Positions 38,859 to 47,656 of a DNA stretch of 64,000 bases are shown here, one piece after another. Position 1 is the first letter of the stretch; each line of letters opens with the position of its first letter. The notes under the pieces were generated by a model, which ran no database searches, was not told the origin of the DNA, and saw only the letters and a program-made list of their open reading frames with translations. Source of the stretch: Martinezella tropici (GTDB taxonomy: Bacteria > Pseudomonadota > Alphaproteobacteria > Rhizobiales > Rhizobiaceae). The position numbers and the translations under genes were made by a program. Location: NCBI RefSeq assembly GCF_003287875.1, contig NZ_QMKK01000035.1:1-64000 (forward strand). The letters are read 5' to 3'.

Positions 38859-39635
38859 ATGGACCTTGGCCTCAAGGATAAAATCGTTCTGATCACGGGC
38901 GGCTCGAAGGGCATCGGTTTTGCCTGCGCCGAGCTCTTCCTGCAGGAAGGCGCACGGGTTGCGATCTGCTCGCGCTCGCAGTCCAATATCGATGCCGCCC
39001 TCTCCAGGCTTCCCGGCACACGCGGCTACGCCGCCGACCTGGTCTCCGACGAGCAGGCACTTGCCGTGGTGAACAAGGTCGAGTCCGATGTCGGCCCGAT
39101 CGATATCCTCGTCAACAGCGCAGGTGCCGCGGCACGCACGCCGGCGGATGAGCTGACGCCTGCCATCTGGCGGGCTGCGATGGATGCGAAGTATTTTTCC
39201 TACATCAACGTGATCGATCCCGTCATCAAACGCATGGGCGCGCGCGGCTCAGGTGCCGTCATCAATATCATCGGTAATGGCGGCAAGATCGCCTCGCCCG
39301 TCCACCTGGCCGGTGGATCGGCCAATGCCGCCCTGATGCTCGCAAGCGTCGGCCTTGCCAACGCCTATGCCGGCAAAGGTGTGCGTGTCGTCGGCCTCAA
39401 TCCTGGCCTCACCGAGACGGACCGTGTCGCCGAGGGCCTGAAGGCGGCCGTGAAGGCTTCCGGCTTGACCGAGAAGGAAGCGCTAGCGGATGCCCTTAAG
39501 CGCATCCCGATCGGCCGCATGGCCGATCCAGGCGACATCGCCAATGTCGTTGCTTTCCTGAGTTCGGCCAAGGCCGGCTATGTCACCGGCGTCGTGATCA
39601 GCATGGACGGCGCGCAGGTGCCGGTCGTGGTGTGA
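38859..39635 (+). CDS. SDR-fold protein lacking the Ser-Tyr-Lys triad
   Basis: A 258-aa Rossmann-fold protein of the short-chain dehydrogenase superfamily. The cofactor motif ITGGSKGIGFACAE (TGxxxGxG) and ILVNSAGAAART are normal, as is the C-terminal GRMADPGDIANVVAFL and YVTGVVISMDG. In the active site, however, the expected YxxxK is GxxxN (G152, N156 in LAGGSANAAL) and the catalytic Ser is replaced within NIIGNGG. Loss of all three residues suggests another chemistry or a non-enzymatic, NAD(P)-sensing role. GGAG lies 7 nt before the ATG, inside a possible masking stem. It stands alone between the RpiR gene and a TA module. Confidence 0.85.
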   Translation: MDLGLKDKIVLITGGSKGIGFACAELFLQEGARVAICSRSQSNIDAALSRLPGTRGYAADLVSDEQALAVVNKVESDVGPIDILVNSAGAAARTPADELTPAIWRAAMDAKYFSYINVIDPVIKRMGARGSGAVINIIGNGGKIASPVHLAGGSANAALMLASVGLANAYAGKGVRVVGLNPGLTETDRVAEGLKAAVKASGLTEKEALADALKRIPIGRMADPGDIANVVAFLSSAKAGYVTGVVISMDGAQVPVVV

Positions 39636-39750
39636 AAGCTGAGCAGCGACTTGGTCGCATCAGAATCAAGGAGTAAATTTGGCTTACGTGTTCACCGGGA
39701 TCAACTTGATCGAGACCCTTTTGCATTGAAGAAGCGATATACACGTGCTA

Positions 39751-39769
39751 TCTAGATCGTTCATCTAGA
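39751..39769. promoter_or_regulatory. Inverted repeat upstream of vapB, candidate operator
   Basis: TCTAGAT (39751-39757), CGTTC, ATCTAGA (39763-39769): a perfect inverted repeat with 7-bp arms, 12 nt before the antitoxin start. Position and symmetry fit VapBC autoregulation. Confidence 0.6.
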
Positions 39770-39781
39770 AAGGCAGCGATC

Positions 39782-40054
39782 ATGGCGTTGAGCATCAAGA
39801 CTGAAGAGGCGGATCGGCTGGCGCGGGAATTATCCCGCCTGACCGGCGAAACCATGACCGACGCCATTACCCAGGCCATGCGCGAGCGGCTTGAACGGCT
39901 GCGTGCCGAGCAGGAGACACAGGGCGACTATGCTGCCCGTATGAAAGCTTTCGTCCGCCGGCGCGCCGGCCGCTACGATCGGCGACCCGTCACGAAACAG
40001 GAATGGGATGAAGCGGTCGGCGACACAGCTGAAGAACTCGATTTCCCCCGATGA
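39782..40054 (+). CDS. vapB: Antitoxin VapB (Rv0623/PSK type)
   Basis: A 90-aa antitoxin. [20 protein letters not shown] and [20 protein letters not shown] are the ribbon-helix-helix pattern of the Rv0623-type VapB family, common in rhizobia. The acidic C-terminus ([15 protein letters not shown]) would bind the toxin. It overlaps the toxin gene by ATGA and has an inverted-repeat operator upstream. Confidence 0.9.
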   Translation: MALSIKTEEADRLARELSRLTGETMTDAITQAMRERLERLRAEQETQGDYAARMKAFVRRRAGRYDRRPVTKQEWDEAVGDTAEELDFPR

Positions 40055-40464
40055 TGATCGTTGATGCGTCTGCCATCATAGCGATCATGTTCGAGGAGGC
40101 GGAAGCTTCAGACTGCGTGATGGCCCTCCAGACGGACGCTCAGCGTCTCATATCGGCTGTGAATTACGTCGAAGCCGGCACGGTCATGGCGGGCAGGATC
40201 AAAGAAGGAGACCGGTATGAGGCGATTGCCGATCTAGACGAGTTTTTGACCGAATTCCGCATCGGGATTGCCTCGATAGACGAAAATCTCGCGCGAGCCG
40301 CGATGAAGGCCCGTGTGAAATACGGTAAGGGTTTCGGCACGCGAGGCGGCCTGAATTTCGGCGATTGCTTCGCCTATGCCCTTGCCAAACGACATTCAGC
40401 CCCTTTGCTCTATGTCGGAGATGATTTTGCGTTGACCGACGTGCAATCCGCATTGACGAAATAA
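40051..40464 (+). CDS. vapC: PIN-domain toxin VapC
   Basis: A 137-aa PIN-domain ribonuclease. [20 protein letters not shown] carries the first Asp, [12 protein letters not shown] the Glu, and [20 protein letters not shown] with [11 protein letters not shown] the remaining acidic ligands of the VapC family typical of rhizobia. Two tandem ATGs (40051 and 40054) are possible starts, both within the overlap with vapB. The target RNA is not predictable from sequence. Confidence 0.9.
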   Translation: MMIVDASAIIAIMFEEAEASDCVMALQTDAQRLISAVNYVEAGTVMAGRIKEGDRYEAIADLDEFLTEFRIGIASIDENLARAAMKARVKYGKGFGTRGGLNFGDCFAYALAKRHSAPLLYVGDDFALTDVQSALTK

Positions 40465-40537
40465 ATGACCAACTGGAAGCTGGGCTGCCAGCAACCTTGC
40501 GTTGCCGACAGCCCAAAATGTAGAAGCTCGCTCTGCC

Positions 40538-41395
40538 TCAGGCCGCAGCCTTCCAGTCCAGCCCGATATCGAGCGTCGGCGCACTATGCGTCAGCCAGCC
40601 GACGGAGATGAGATCGACGCCGGTAGCGGCGATTGCGGAAGCCGTTGCCGGCGTAATGCGGCCGGAGGCTTCCGTGATGGCCCGGCCGCCGACAATATCA
40701 ACTGCCTCGCGCAGTTGATCCGGTGTCATGTTGTCGAGCAGCACGGCGTCGACACCCTCCTGCATCGCTTCGCGAAGCTGCGCGAGCGTATCCACTTCGA
40801 CTTCGATCTTGACCATATGACCGACGCCCGCCTTGGCGCGGCGGATGGCTTCGGCGATACCCCCGGCAATGGCGACATGATTATCCTTGATCAACACGGC
40901 GTCATAGAGCGCGAAGCGATGGTTCATGCCGCCGCCGGCGCGCACGGCGTATTTTTCCAGGGCCCTGAGGCCCGGCGTCGTCTTGCGCGTGCAGACGATC
41001 GATGCCTTCGTGCCGGCGATCGCCTCGACGATGCTGCCGGTCACGGAGGCAATACCGGAGAGATGGCCGAGGAAATTGAGCGCGGTGCGTTCCGCTGTCA
41101 GCAGGCCGCGGGATGGTCCTTCGATCGTCGCGATGACCTCACCGACATCAACCTTCGTACCGTCGGGCACATGACGGGTCATGGCGATGGCGGGATCGAC
41201 CAGCTGGAAGGCCAGCTCGGAGGCATCGAGGCCCGCGACCACGCCCGGCTCGCGGGTTACCATAGCAACGCGGGACCGATGTTCCGCCGGAATGACGGCG
41301 GTGGACGTTACGTCGCCGGCAAGGCCGAGATCTTCGACAAGCGCATTGCGCACAAGCGGCTCAACGATCACGCGCGGGAGGGGAGCAAGCGTCAT
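40538..41395 (-). CDS. nadC: Nicotinate-nucleotide pyrophosphorylase (carboxylating) NadC
   Basis: A 285-aa enzyme that converts quinolinate and PRPP to nicotinate mononucleotide and CO2. Motifs are EDLGLAGDVTSTAVIPA, ERTALNFLGHLSGIAS, CTRKTTPGLRALEKYAV, RFALYDAVLIKDNH, IEVEVDT, LLDNMTPDQ and SVGWLTHSAPTLDI. The start ATG 41395 is 8 nt after AAGGAG and just after the nadB stop; a GTG at 41404 is an alternative. Last gene of the nadA-nadB-nadC operon. Confidence 0.96.
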   Translation of the reverse strand: MTLAPLPRVIVEPLVRNALVEDLGLAGDVTSTAVIPAEHRSRVAMVTREPGVVAGLDASELAFQLVDPAIAMTRHVPDGTKVDVGEVIATIEGPSRGLLTAERTALNFLGHLSGIASVTGSIVEAIAGTKASIVCTRKTTPGLRALEKYAVRAGGGMNHRFALYDAVLIKDNHVAIAGGIAEAIRRAKAGVGHMVKIEVEVDTLAQLREAMQEGVDAVLLDNMTPDQLREAVDIVGGRAITEASGRITPATASAIAATGVDLISVGWLTHSAPTLDIGLDWKAAA

Positions 41396-41396
41396 G

Positions 41397-42938
41397 TCAG
41401 GCACTCCTTGCCATCGAATAGGGAACGACGGACCGGGCGATATCGAGGGCGTCGGTGAGATACATCATGCGGCGCTGCGCGTATTGCAGTTTCAGCGGAA
41501 AATCCGTGCGCGCATGGGCGCCGCGTGATTCCATCCGGAGACTTGCGAAGACGGCGATCAGCAAGGCCACCAGCGCAGGGTTAGTTGCCGTGCTTTCGTT
41601 CTCACAAAGCGGCAGAAGGGCCGCGATCGCGCCATGGATGGCACCGGCATTGCGCAACACGCCGAGATGCCGCGACACAATCGGCCGGACGGTCGTCGGG
41701 TCTGGCGCGAATGTCTCGGGATGTTGCTTCGGCAATCTTGCGAGGCTTGCATCCGTGCCAGCGATATCGCGCGCCGCCCGCATGCCCATGACCGCGGCCT
41801 CGAGCAGGGAGTTGCTGGCAAGGCGGTTGGCGCCGTGCAAGCCGGTGGAAGCCGCCTCGCCGACAACCCATAGGCCGGGAACCGAACTGCGGCCGCTCTC
41901 GTCGGTCGCAACGCCGCCCATGTGATAGTGAACGGCCGGACGCACCGGGATGAGATCGCTCGACGGATCAACGCCCGCCTCGTGGCAAAGGGCCTCGATG
42001 ACTGGAAAGCGCGCGGCGAAACGATTGCCGAGCGCGCCTCGCGCATCGAGGAAGACCCGACCGCCGCGGGCGATTTCCGCGCTGATGGCACGGGCAACCA
42101 CATCGCGCGGTGCAAGCTCGGCACCTTCGACACCGGCCATGAAGCGCTCGCCGCTTTCATTGACGAGCAGCGCGCCCTCGCCGCGAACCGCCTCGCTGAC
42201 AAGCGCCAGGGGGCGACGGCGGCTGTCGAGCGCCGTCGGATGAAATTGCACGAACTCCATATCGGCAAGCCGTGCCCCGGCCCGTGCCGCAAGCGCAATC
42301 CCCTGCCCGAAATTGCCAACCGGATTGGTCGTGGCATCGAAGAGACCGCCGATGCCGCCGGTAGCAAGGACGATACGGGAGGACGGCAAGACGATATTGC
42401 CCTTGCCGGTCAGGCACAGAAGGCCGGCGACGCGATCCCCATCCAGCAACAGGCGTTGCGCCTGACAGCCCTCGAGCACCGTGATGGATGGCGCGCGGGC
42501 GACCGCCTCGGCGAGCGCGCGGACGATGGCAGCCCCCGAACCATCGCCCCTGGAATGCACGATACGTCGAAGCGAATGGGCAGCTTCGAGGCCGAGGGAC
42601 AATTCGCCGGCATCGTTGCGGTCGAACTCGACGCCCAAACGCTCCAGCGCCGCAATGGCCGCAGGCGCTTCGGCGACGATCCTTGCCGCCACTTTCGCGT
42701 CGCAAAGCCCGTCGCCGGCGACAAGCGTATCGGCGAGATGCAGGGCTGCACTATCGCCCTTGCCGATACTGGCGGCGATGCCGCCCTGTGCCCAGGCGCT
42801 CGACGTTTCCGCTCCGATCAGGGCACGGGTGACGATAACGGCCGGCTCGGGCGCCAGCGTCAGCGCCGTCATCAATCCGGCAAGGCCGCTGCCGACGATG
42901 ACGACGCGGCCGCCAAGTTCTTCGAGGATCTCGCTCAT
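41397..42938 (-). CDS. nadB: L-aspartate oxidase NadB
   Basis: A 513-aa flavoprotein of the succinate dehydrogenase/fumarate reductase superfamily. It oxidises L-aspartate to iminoaspartate for NadA. The FAD motif [18 protein letters not shown] is at the N-terminus; [66 protein letters not shown] and [16 protein letters not shown] are all in the usual order. It overlaps nadA by ATGA. Confidence 0.96.
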   Translation of the reverse strand: MSEILEELGGRVVIVGSGLAGLMTALTLAPEPAVIVTRALIGAETSSAWAQGGIAASIGKGDSAALHLADTLVAGDGLCDAKVAARIVAEAPAAIAALERLGVEFDRNDAGELSLGLEAAHSLRRIVHSRGDGSGAAIVRALAEAVARAPSITVLEGCQAQRLLLDGDRVAGLLCLTGKGNIVLPSSRIVLATGGIGGLFDATTNPVGNFGQGIALAARAGARLADMEFVQFHPTALDSRRRPLALVSEAVRGEGALLVNESGERFMAGVEGAELAPRDVVARAISAEIARGGRVFLDARGALGNRFAARFPVIEALCHEAGVDPSSDLIPVRPAVHYHMGGVATDESGRSSVPGLWVVGEAASTGLHGANRLASNSLLEAAVMGMRAARDIAGTDASLARLPKQHPETFAPDPTTVRPIVSRHLGVLRNAGAIHGAIAALLPLCENESTATNPALVALLIAVFASLRMESRGAHARTDFPLKLQYAQRRMMYLTDALDIARSVVPYSMARSA

Positions 42939-43906
42939 ATCGCCAGCATCCTTTCTACCGCCCGACGGGCGTCGGCGGCAATTGCCGGGTCGACCGTCAC
43001 CTCATGCCGCCCTTCTTCCAGGGCCTTGCGGATGTTGCCGAGGGTGATGCGCTTCATATGCGGGCAGAGATTGCAGGGCCGGATGAACTCGACGTCCGGA
43101 TGATGCACAGCGACATTGTCGCTCATCGAACATTCGGTGAGCAAGACGACGCGCGACGGACGTTTCTTGCCGACATAGTCGGACATGACGGCAGTCGAGC
43201 CGGCGAAGTCCGCCGCCTCGACGACATCGGGCGGGCATTCCGGATGAGCCAGCACGGTTACGCCGGGATAATTCTCACGGAGCTGGCGTATATCGTCCGC
43301 TGTGAAGAGTTCGTGAACCTCGCAATGCCCATGCCAGGCGATGAGCTCGACATTGGTTTCGCGCGCGACGTTGCGCGCAAGATATTCATCCGGCAGCATC
43401 AGCACCTTCGGCACGCCGAGCGATTCCACCACCTGCCGGGCATTGCCCGAAGTACAGCAGATATCGGAAGCCGCCTTCACGGCTGCCGACGTATTGACGT
43501 AGGTGACGACGGGAACGCCGGGATGAGCCTGACGCAGCAAGGCGATATCCTCCGGCGTGATCGATTCCGCGAGGGAGCAACCGGCCTCCAGATCAGGGAT
43601 CAAAACGGTCTTTTCCGGGTTCAGTAGCTTGGCAGTCTCTGCCATGAAGTGCACGCCGGCCAGGACGATGATGTCGGCATCGACCTCCACGGCCTTCCGC
43701 GCAAGCGCGAGACTGTCGCCGACGATATCGGCAACACCATGGAAGATTTCCGGTGTCTGATAGTTGTGGGCGAGAATGACGGCATTGTGCCGCCGCTTCA
43801 AACCAAGGATCGCCTCGACGTCGTCCTGGAATGACAGCCATTCGGCTTTCGGGATGACGCGGCTGACACGATCGTAGAGTGGGGATGCGGATACGGGAAG
43901 ATTCAT
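42935..43906 (-). CDS. nadA: Quinolinate synthase NadA
   Basis: A 323-aa [4Fe-4S] enzyme that condenses iminoaspartate with dihydroxyacetone phosphate to quinolinate. The three cluster-ligand regions are present: C110 in [13 protein letters not shown], the Cys in [13 protein letters not shown] and the Cys in [34 protein letters not shown] is the N-terminal signature. AAGGAG lies 6 nt before the ATG. It is the first nad gene after NadQ, with two palindromic operators in the leader. Confidence 0.96.
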   Translation of the reverse strand: MNLPVSASPLYDRVSRVIPKAEWLSFQDDVEAILGLKRRHNAVILAHNYQTPEIFHGVADIVGDSLALARKAVEVDADIIVLAGVHFMAETAKLLNPEKTVLIPDLEAGCSLAESITPEDIALLRQAHPGVPVVTYVNTSAAVKAASDICCTSGNARQVVESLGVPKVLMLPDEYLARNVARETNVELIAWHGHCEVHELFTADDIRQLRENYPGVTVLAHPECPPDVVEAADFAGSTAVMSDYVGKKRPSRVVLLTECSMSDNVAVHHPDVEFIRPCNLCPHMKRITLGNIRKALEEGRHEVTVDPAIAADARRAVERMLAI

Positions 43907-43920
43907 GACCGGCTCCTTAT

Positions 43921-43939
43921 TATACTCATTTTGAGTATA
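43921..43939. promoter_or_regulatory. NadQ operator, proximal copy
   Basis: TATACTCA, TTT, TGAGTATA is a perfect inverted repeat with 8-bp arms, 14 nt upstream of the nadA start. A second, nearly identical copy lies 34 bp away, so two dimers could bind on one DNA face. Confidence 0.7.
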
Positions 43940-43953
43940 TTATGAGCAAATAG

Positions 43954-43974
43954 ATATTCTCAGTGTGAGCATAT
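43954..43974. promoter_or_regulatory. NadQ operator, distal copy
   Basis: ATATTCTCA, GTG, TGAGCATAT (8 of 9 arm positions complementary). It shares the TATnCTCA-N3-TGAGnATA form with the copy at 43921-43939 and lies just past the nadQ stop codon. Confidence 0.65.
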
Positions 43975-43975
43975 G

Positions 43976-44878
43976 TCAATTGCGGGAGAGGGGTAATTTC
44001 GTTCCGGCGAATTCACGCTCTTCAAGCACGGCGCGGCGGAAGCGGAAGAGCTTGGCGGGACGGCCGCCGGTTTCGCTTTCAGTGCCGCCGGTTTCCTCGA
44101 CCAGCTCCTGCTGCTCGATAAGCCGGCGGAAATTCTGCTTGTGCAGCGTCAGGCCGGCGAGCGCCTCGACCGTCTTCTGCAATTGCAGCAGCGTAAAATT
44201 CTCGGGCATGAGCTCGAAGACGACGGGACGGTACTTGATCTTGGCCCGCAGCCGGGCCATGCCGGTCGCAAGGATGCGGCGATGATCGGCAAACATCGAC
44301 CGGCCGAAATTATGCTTGAGATCGCAGCCCGCCTCGGCAACGAGCCCTGCTTCGTAGAGCAGTTCATAGCGCTGCAGAACGAGATCCTCGTTCCATGCCG
44401 CACCATTCAGCCCGAAATCGAAGTCGGCCCGCCGGCGGCGCTGGCCCCTGCGCATCGCGTCCTCCTCGATCCAGGATGTGAGCCGAGCGGCGATATCGTC
44501 CAGCATCGCCGGTCGCCCGCCCCGATGATCCTCCCAAGGGAGATATTCATACCAGCCATGCCAGCCCGGCGTTCCGCCCCCGGGGGCCGCCTGCTCGCGC
44601 ACGAGCCCCAGATAGCTGATGGAAATCGTGCGCCCGCCGAGAATTTCGTTGTTTCGATCGCGATCAGCAAACGTGTAGAGCTGCTCCAGATAGCCGACAG
44701 GGTGGGCCGTCTGTTCCTGAATCCATTCGCGCAATCCGCTCTGCAGCGTGCGATGTCCGAGTTCAAACGGGCCGGATGGCAAGGCATCGCCCGACCGAAC
44801 CGTCATCACCCTTGGATCGCCGCCCGTAACGGCCGTCAAAACTGCGATCAACTCGGCATGCGCAAGCCCGATGGTCAA
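43976..44878 (-). CDS. nadQ: NadQ, Nudix-fold transcriptional regulator of NAD synthesis
   Basis: About 300 aa. The N-terminal part (TIGLAHAELIAVLTAVTGGD ... FADRDR) is a Nudix-like domain whose catalytic box is degenerate, so it should bind but not hydrolyse a nucleotide. The C-terminal half has a winged helix (LLQLQKTVEALAGLTLHKQN, RRLIEQQELVEE). NadQ controls nadABC in Rhizobiales. The best start is TTG 44878 with GGAG 5 nt upstream; no ATG precedes the domain at a sensible place, and an extension to 44959 has no family similarity. Two matching palindromes lie between this gene and nadA. Confidence 0.88.
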   Translation of the reverse strand: MTIGLAHAELIAVLTAVTGGDPRVMTVRSGDALPSGPFELGHRTLQSGLREWIQEQTAHPVGYLEQLYTFADRDRNNEILGGRTISISYLGLVREQAAPGGGTPGWHGWYEYLPWEDHRGGRPAMLDDIAARLTSWIEEDAMRRGQRRRRADFDFGLNGAAWNEDLVLQRYELLYEAGLVAEAGCDLKHNFGRSMFADHRRILATGMARLRAKIKYRPVVFELMPENFTLLQLQKTVEALAGLTLHKQNFRRLIEQQELVEETGGTESETGGRPAKLFRFRRAVLEEREFAGTKLPLSRN

Positions 44879-44988
44879 GCGAACTCCATGATTTGTTTGC
44901 CTGTAAACCTTGTCGCATGAAGTAAGACACAAGCCAATGCGGGTTCTGGTACGCTCCACACCTCACATCGGTCCGAAAAGCCGACAGG

Positions 44989-45681
44989 CTAACGGCTCAC
45001 ATAATCCGGATATTGCTCGCAAATGAGATCGACGATCGACAAGGTGCCTGACAAATGCCGGCGCAGAGCAGCGACGGCGGCTTCCGCATCGGCCGAGCGG
45101 ACAGTATCGACCACGGCTTGATGATCGACAATGATCTGCTCGAGCTTGCCTGGCATTGGCAGGTTGAGCATGCGCAGCCGGTCGAGATGCACGCTTTGGC
45201 GCCGGACCGTAGACCAGAGACCGAGAATGCCGGCCCGCTCATAGAGAACGCGATGGAAATCCTTGTCGAGCATGTCGAAGAGATCATAGGTTTCCTGTGA
45301 CGCCATATGCTTCTGGCGCGCCAGGATGCCTTCGAGGATTGCTGCGGTTTCCGCAGGCGAATCCGCAGCCAGCCTGCGGACCGCCTCGAGTTCGATCGAC
45401 AATCGCAGGAAATGCGCCTCGGTCGCGTTGCGAATATCGATCCTCGCAACGACAGTCGCATATTGCGGATAGACCTCCACCAGCCCCTCCTCCTCAAGCC
45501 GGATCAGGGCATCGCGCACGGGGGTCTGGCTGACATTGAATTCGCTTTGCAGCGAGATGCGCGACAAGACTGTCGTTGGCGGCAGGCTCATCGAAAGAAT
45601 GCGTGATCGCAGGATCTCCAGAATCTGAGGCGCGACTTGGCGGGAGCGATCAAGGGCAAATTCCTTCGGATTGAGCTTCAC
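44989..45681 (-). CDS. GntR-family regulator (FadR/FCD type)
   Basis: A 230-aa regulator. The winged helix covers about residues 10-75 (ILEILRSRILSMSLPPTTVL, EFNVSQTPVRDALIRLEEEG), followed by the all-helical FCD domain that binds small carboxylates through a metal (FLRLSIELEAVRRLAADS, DLFDMLDKDFHRVLYE, DHQAVVDTVRSADAEAAVAA). It starts with GTG 45681. It is divergent from the sugar-acid dehydratase and RraA genes, which it probably controls in answer to a sugar acid. Confidence 0.88.
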   Translation of the reverse strand: MKLNPKEFALDRSRQVAPQILEILRSRILSMSLPPTTVLSRISLQSEFNVSQTPVRDALIRLEEEGLVEVYPQYATVVARIDIRNATEAHFLRLSIELEAVRRLAADSPAETAAILEGILARQKHMASQETYDLFDMLDKDFHRVLYERAGILGLWSTVRRQSVHLDRLRMLNLPMPGKLEQIIVDHQAVVDTVRSADAEAAVAALRRHLSGTLSIVDLICEQYPDYVSR

Positions 45682-45736
45682 CGGCGGCCTTTCTGGTCAA
45701 GAGCGTCTATTCATTAAGCACAATTCATGGGTTGAT

Positions 45737-45754
45737 GCACTGATACATTAGTGC
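45737..45754. promoter_or_regulatory. Inverted repeat in the GntR/dehydratase intergenic region
   Basis: GCACT (45737-45741), GATACATT, AGTGC (45750-45754) in the 220-nt divergent region. FCD-type GntR proteins bind short inverted repeats in such places. Arms are short, so this is tentative. Confidence 0.4.
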
Positions 45755-45901
45755 TTTAGTGAGCCGACGCCAAGCTCATTTCTGGCAGTTGGCGCAATCA
45801 ACAGGATTGAGCGTGCAGATGTCGCAGCCAGCAATCGGAATTGATGCGACGCTGACATCGCCCCACTCTTCGGCCCTCGTTAAAGACAAGGCGCAAATAC
45901 G

Positions 45902-47638
45902 ATGAACAGCAGGAAGAAGCCCCAGGACTTGCGCAGTGCCAGATGGTTTGCGCCTGATGATCTCAGAAGCTCGGGACACCGCTCACGCACGATGCAGATG
46001 GGCTATGCGCCCGAAGAATGGACCGATAAGCCCGTCATCGCCATCCTGAACACATGGTCCGACGCCAATCCCTGCCATGCGCATTTCAAACATCGCGTCG
46101 AGGACGTCAAACGCGGCATTCTGCAGGCCGGAGGCTTCCCTCTGGAACTGCCCGCCCTTTCGCTGTCGGAAAGCTATGTGAAGCCGACGACCATGCTCTA
46201 TCGCAACATGCTGGCGATGGAAGCAGAAGAACTCTTGCGCTCGCACCCTGTCGACGGCGCCGTGCTGATGGGCGGCTGCGACAAGACCACGCCCGGCCTC
46301 GTCATGGGCGCGCTTTCCATGGGGCTGCCGATGATCTACCTCCCGGCCGGCCCGATGCTGCGCGGCAACTATCGCGGCGAATATCTGGGCTCGGGGTCCG
46401 ATGCCTGGAAATTCTGGGATGAGCGCCGCGCCGGCACCATTTCGGAGAAGGAATGGGTCGATGTCGAGGCCGGCATCGCCCGCTCCTATGGTCACTGCAT
46501 GACCATGGGCACGGCAAGCACGATGACGGCGATCGCCGAGGCGCTGGGCCTCAACCTGCCTGGTGCAAGCTCGATCCCCGCGCCGGATGCCAATCACATC
46601 CGCATGTCATCAGCTGTCGGCCGGCGTATCGTCGAGATGGTTTGGGAAGATCTGGTCCCCTCGAAGATCGTCACGCAGGCCGCCGTCAACAATGCGGTTG
46701 CGGTGGCGATGGCGACGGGCTGTTCCACCAATGCCGTCGTGCATCTGATCGCGATGGCCAGGCGCGCCGGCATCAATCTCTCGCTCGACGATCTCGACAA
46801 GGCAGGGCGCACGACGCCGGTGCTCGCCAATATCAGACCGACCGGCAAGACCTATCTGATGGAGGATTTCTACTATGCCGGCGGCCTGCGCGCGCTGATG
46901 GCGAAGCTCTCTTCCAAGCTCGATCTCTCGGCGCTGACCGTCTCCGGCGTCACCCTCGGCGAGACGCTGGAGGGGGCGAAATGCTACAATGACGACGTCA
47001 TCCGCTCGCTCGACAATCCGGTCTATCATGAGGGGTCGCTTGCGGTGCTGAAGGGCAATCTTGCGCCGACCGGCGCCGTCATCAAACCGGCCGCCTGCGA
47101 CCCACGCTTCCACAAGCATCAGGGACCGGCACTGGTCTTCGACAGCTATCCGGAGATGAAGGCGGCCGTCGACAACGAGAATCTCGACATCACACCCGAC
47201 CACGTCATGGTACTGCGCGGCGCCGGCCCGCAAGGCGGCCCCGGCATGCCGGAATGGGGAATGCTGCCGATCCCGAAAGCACTGCTGAAGAAGGGCTACA
47301 GGGACATGCTCCGCCTCTCCGATGCCCGCATGAGCGGCACGAGCTATGGCGCCTGCATCCTGCACGTCTCGCCGGAATCTTATGTCGGCGGCCCGCTGGC
47401 GCTGCTGCGCAACGGCGATATCGTTCGTCTTGATCTCGAGGCGCGGCGCATCGACATGCTTGTCGACGAGGACGAGCTGAAGCGGCGGCGCGATGCCTGG
47501 GTCAAGCCGGCGGAAAAATTCGGCCGCGGCTATGGCTGGATGTTCTCGCGCCATGTGGCGCAGGCCGATACCGGCTGCGATTTCGACTTCCTGGAACGCA
47601 GCTTCGGCCCGACGCCGGGCGAACCCGACATCTATTGA
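45902..47638 (+). CDS. Sugar-acid dehydratase, L-arabinonate dehydratase type (IlvD/Edd family)
   Basis: A 578-aa Fe-S dehydratase that probably converts L-arabinonate (or a related pentonate/hexonate) to its 2-keto-3-deoxy acid. The three Cys ligands of a [2Fe-2S] cluster are C58 (NPCHAHF), C126 (GGCDKTTPG) and C199 (YGHCMTMGTAST); K128 would be the carbamylated lysine and DARMSGTSYGA holds the catalytic Ser. Size and Cys positions match Rhizobium leguminosarum L-arabinonate dehydratase (579 aa; C59, C127, C200) to within one residue. It is followed after 18 nt by an RraA-fold gene; GntR is divergent. Confidence 0.9.
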   Translation: MNSRKKPQDLRSARWFAPDDLRSSGHRSRTMQMGYAPEEWTDKPVIAILNTWSDANPCHAHFKHRVEDVKRGILQAGGFPLELPALSLSESYVKPTTMLYRNMLAMEAEELLRSHPVDGAVLMGGCDKTTPGLVMGALSMGLPMIYLPAGPMLRGNYRGEYLGSGSDAWKFWDERRAGTISEKEWVDVEAGIARSYGHCMTMGTASTMTAIAEALGLNLPGASSIPAPDANHIRMSSAVGRRIVEMVWEDLVPSKIVTQAAVNNAVAVAMATGCSTNAVVHLIAMARRAGINLSLDDLDKAGRTTPVLANIRPTGKTYLMEDFYYAGGLRALMAKLSSKLDLSALTVSGVTLGETLEGAKCYNDDVIRSLDNPVYHEGSLAVLKGNLAPTGAVIKPAACDPRFHKHQGPALVFDSYPEMKAAVDNENLDITPDHVMVLRGAGPQGGPGMPEWGMLPIPKALLKKGYRDMLRLSDARMSGTSYGACILHVSPESYVGGPLALLRNGDIVRLDLEARRIDMLVDEDELKRRRDAWVKPAEKFGRGYGWMFSRHVAQADTGCDFDFLERSFGPTPGEPDIY

Positions 47639-47656
47639 TCACGAGGGATTTATCGC

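Noticed and set aside
41922..43103. A 393-codon plus-strand frame over nadB
   Set aside because: nadB on the other strand is certain; the plus-strand product resembles only shadow translation.
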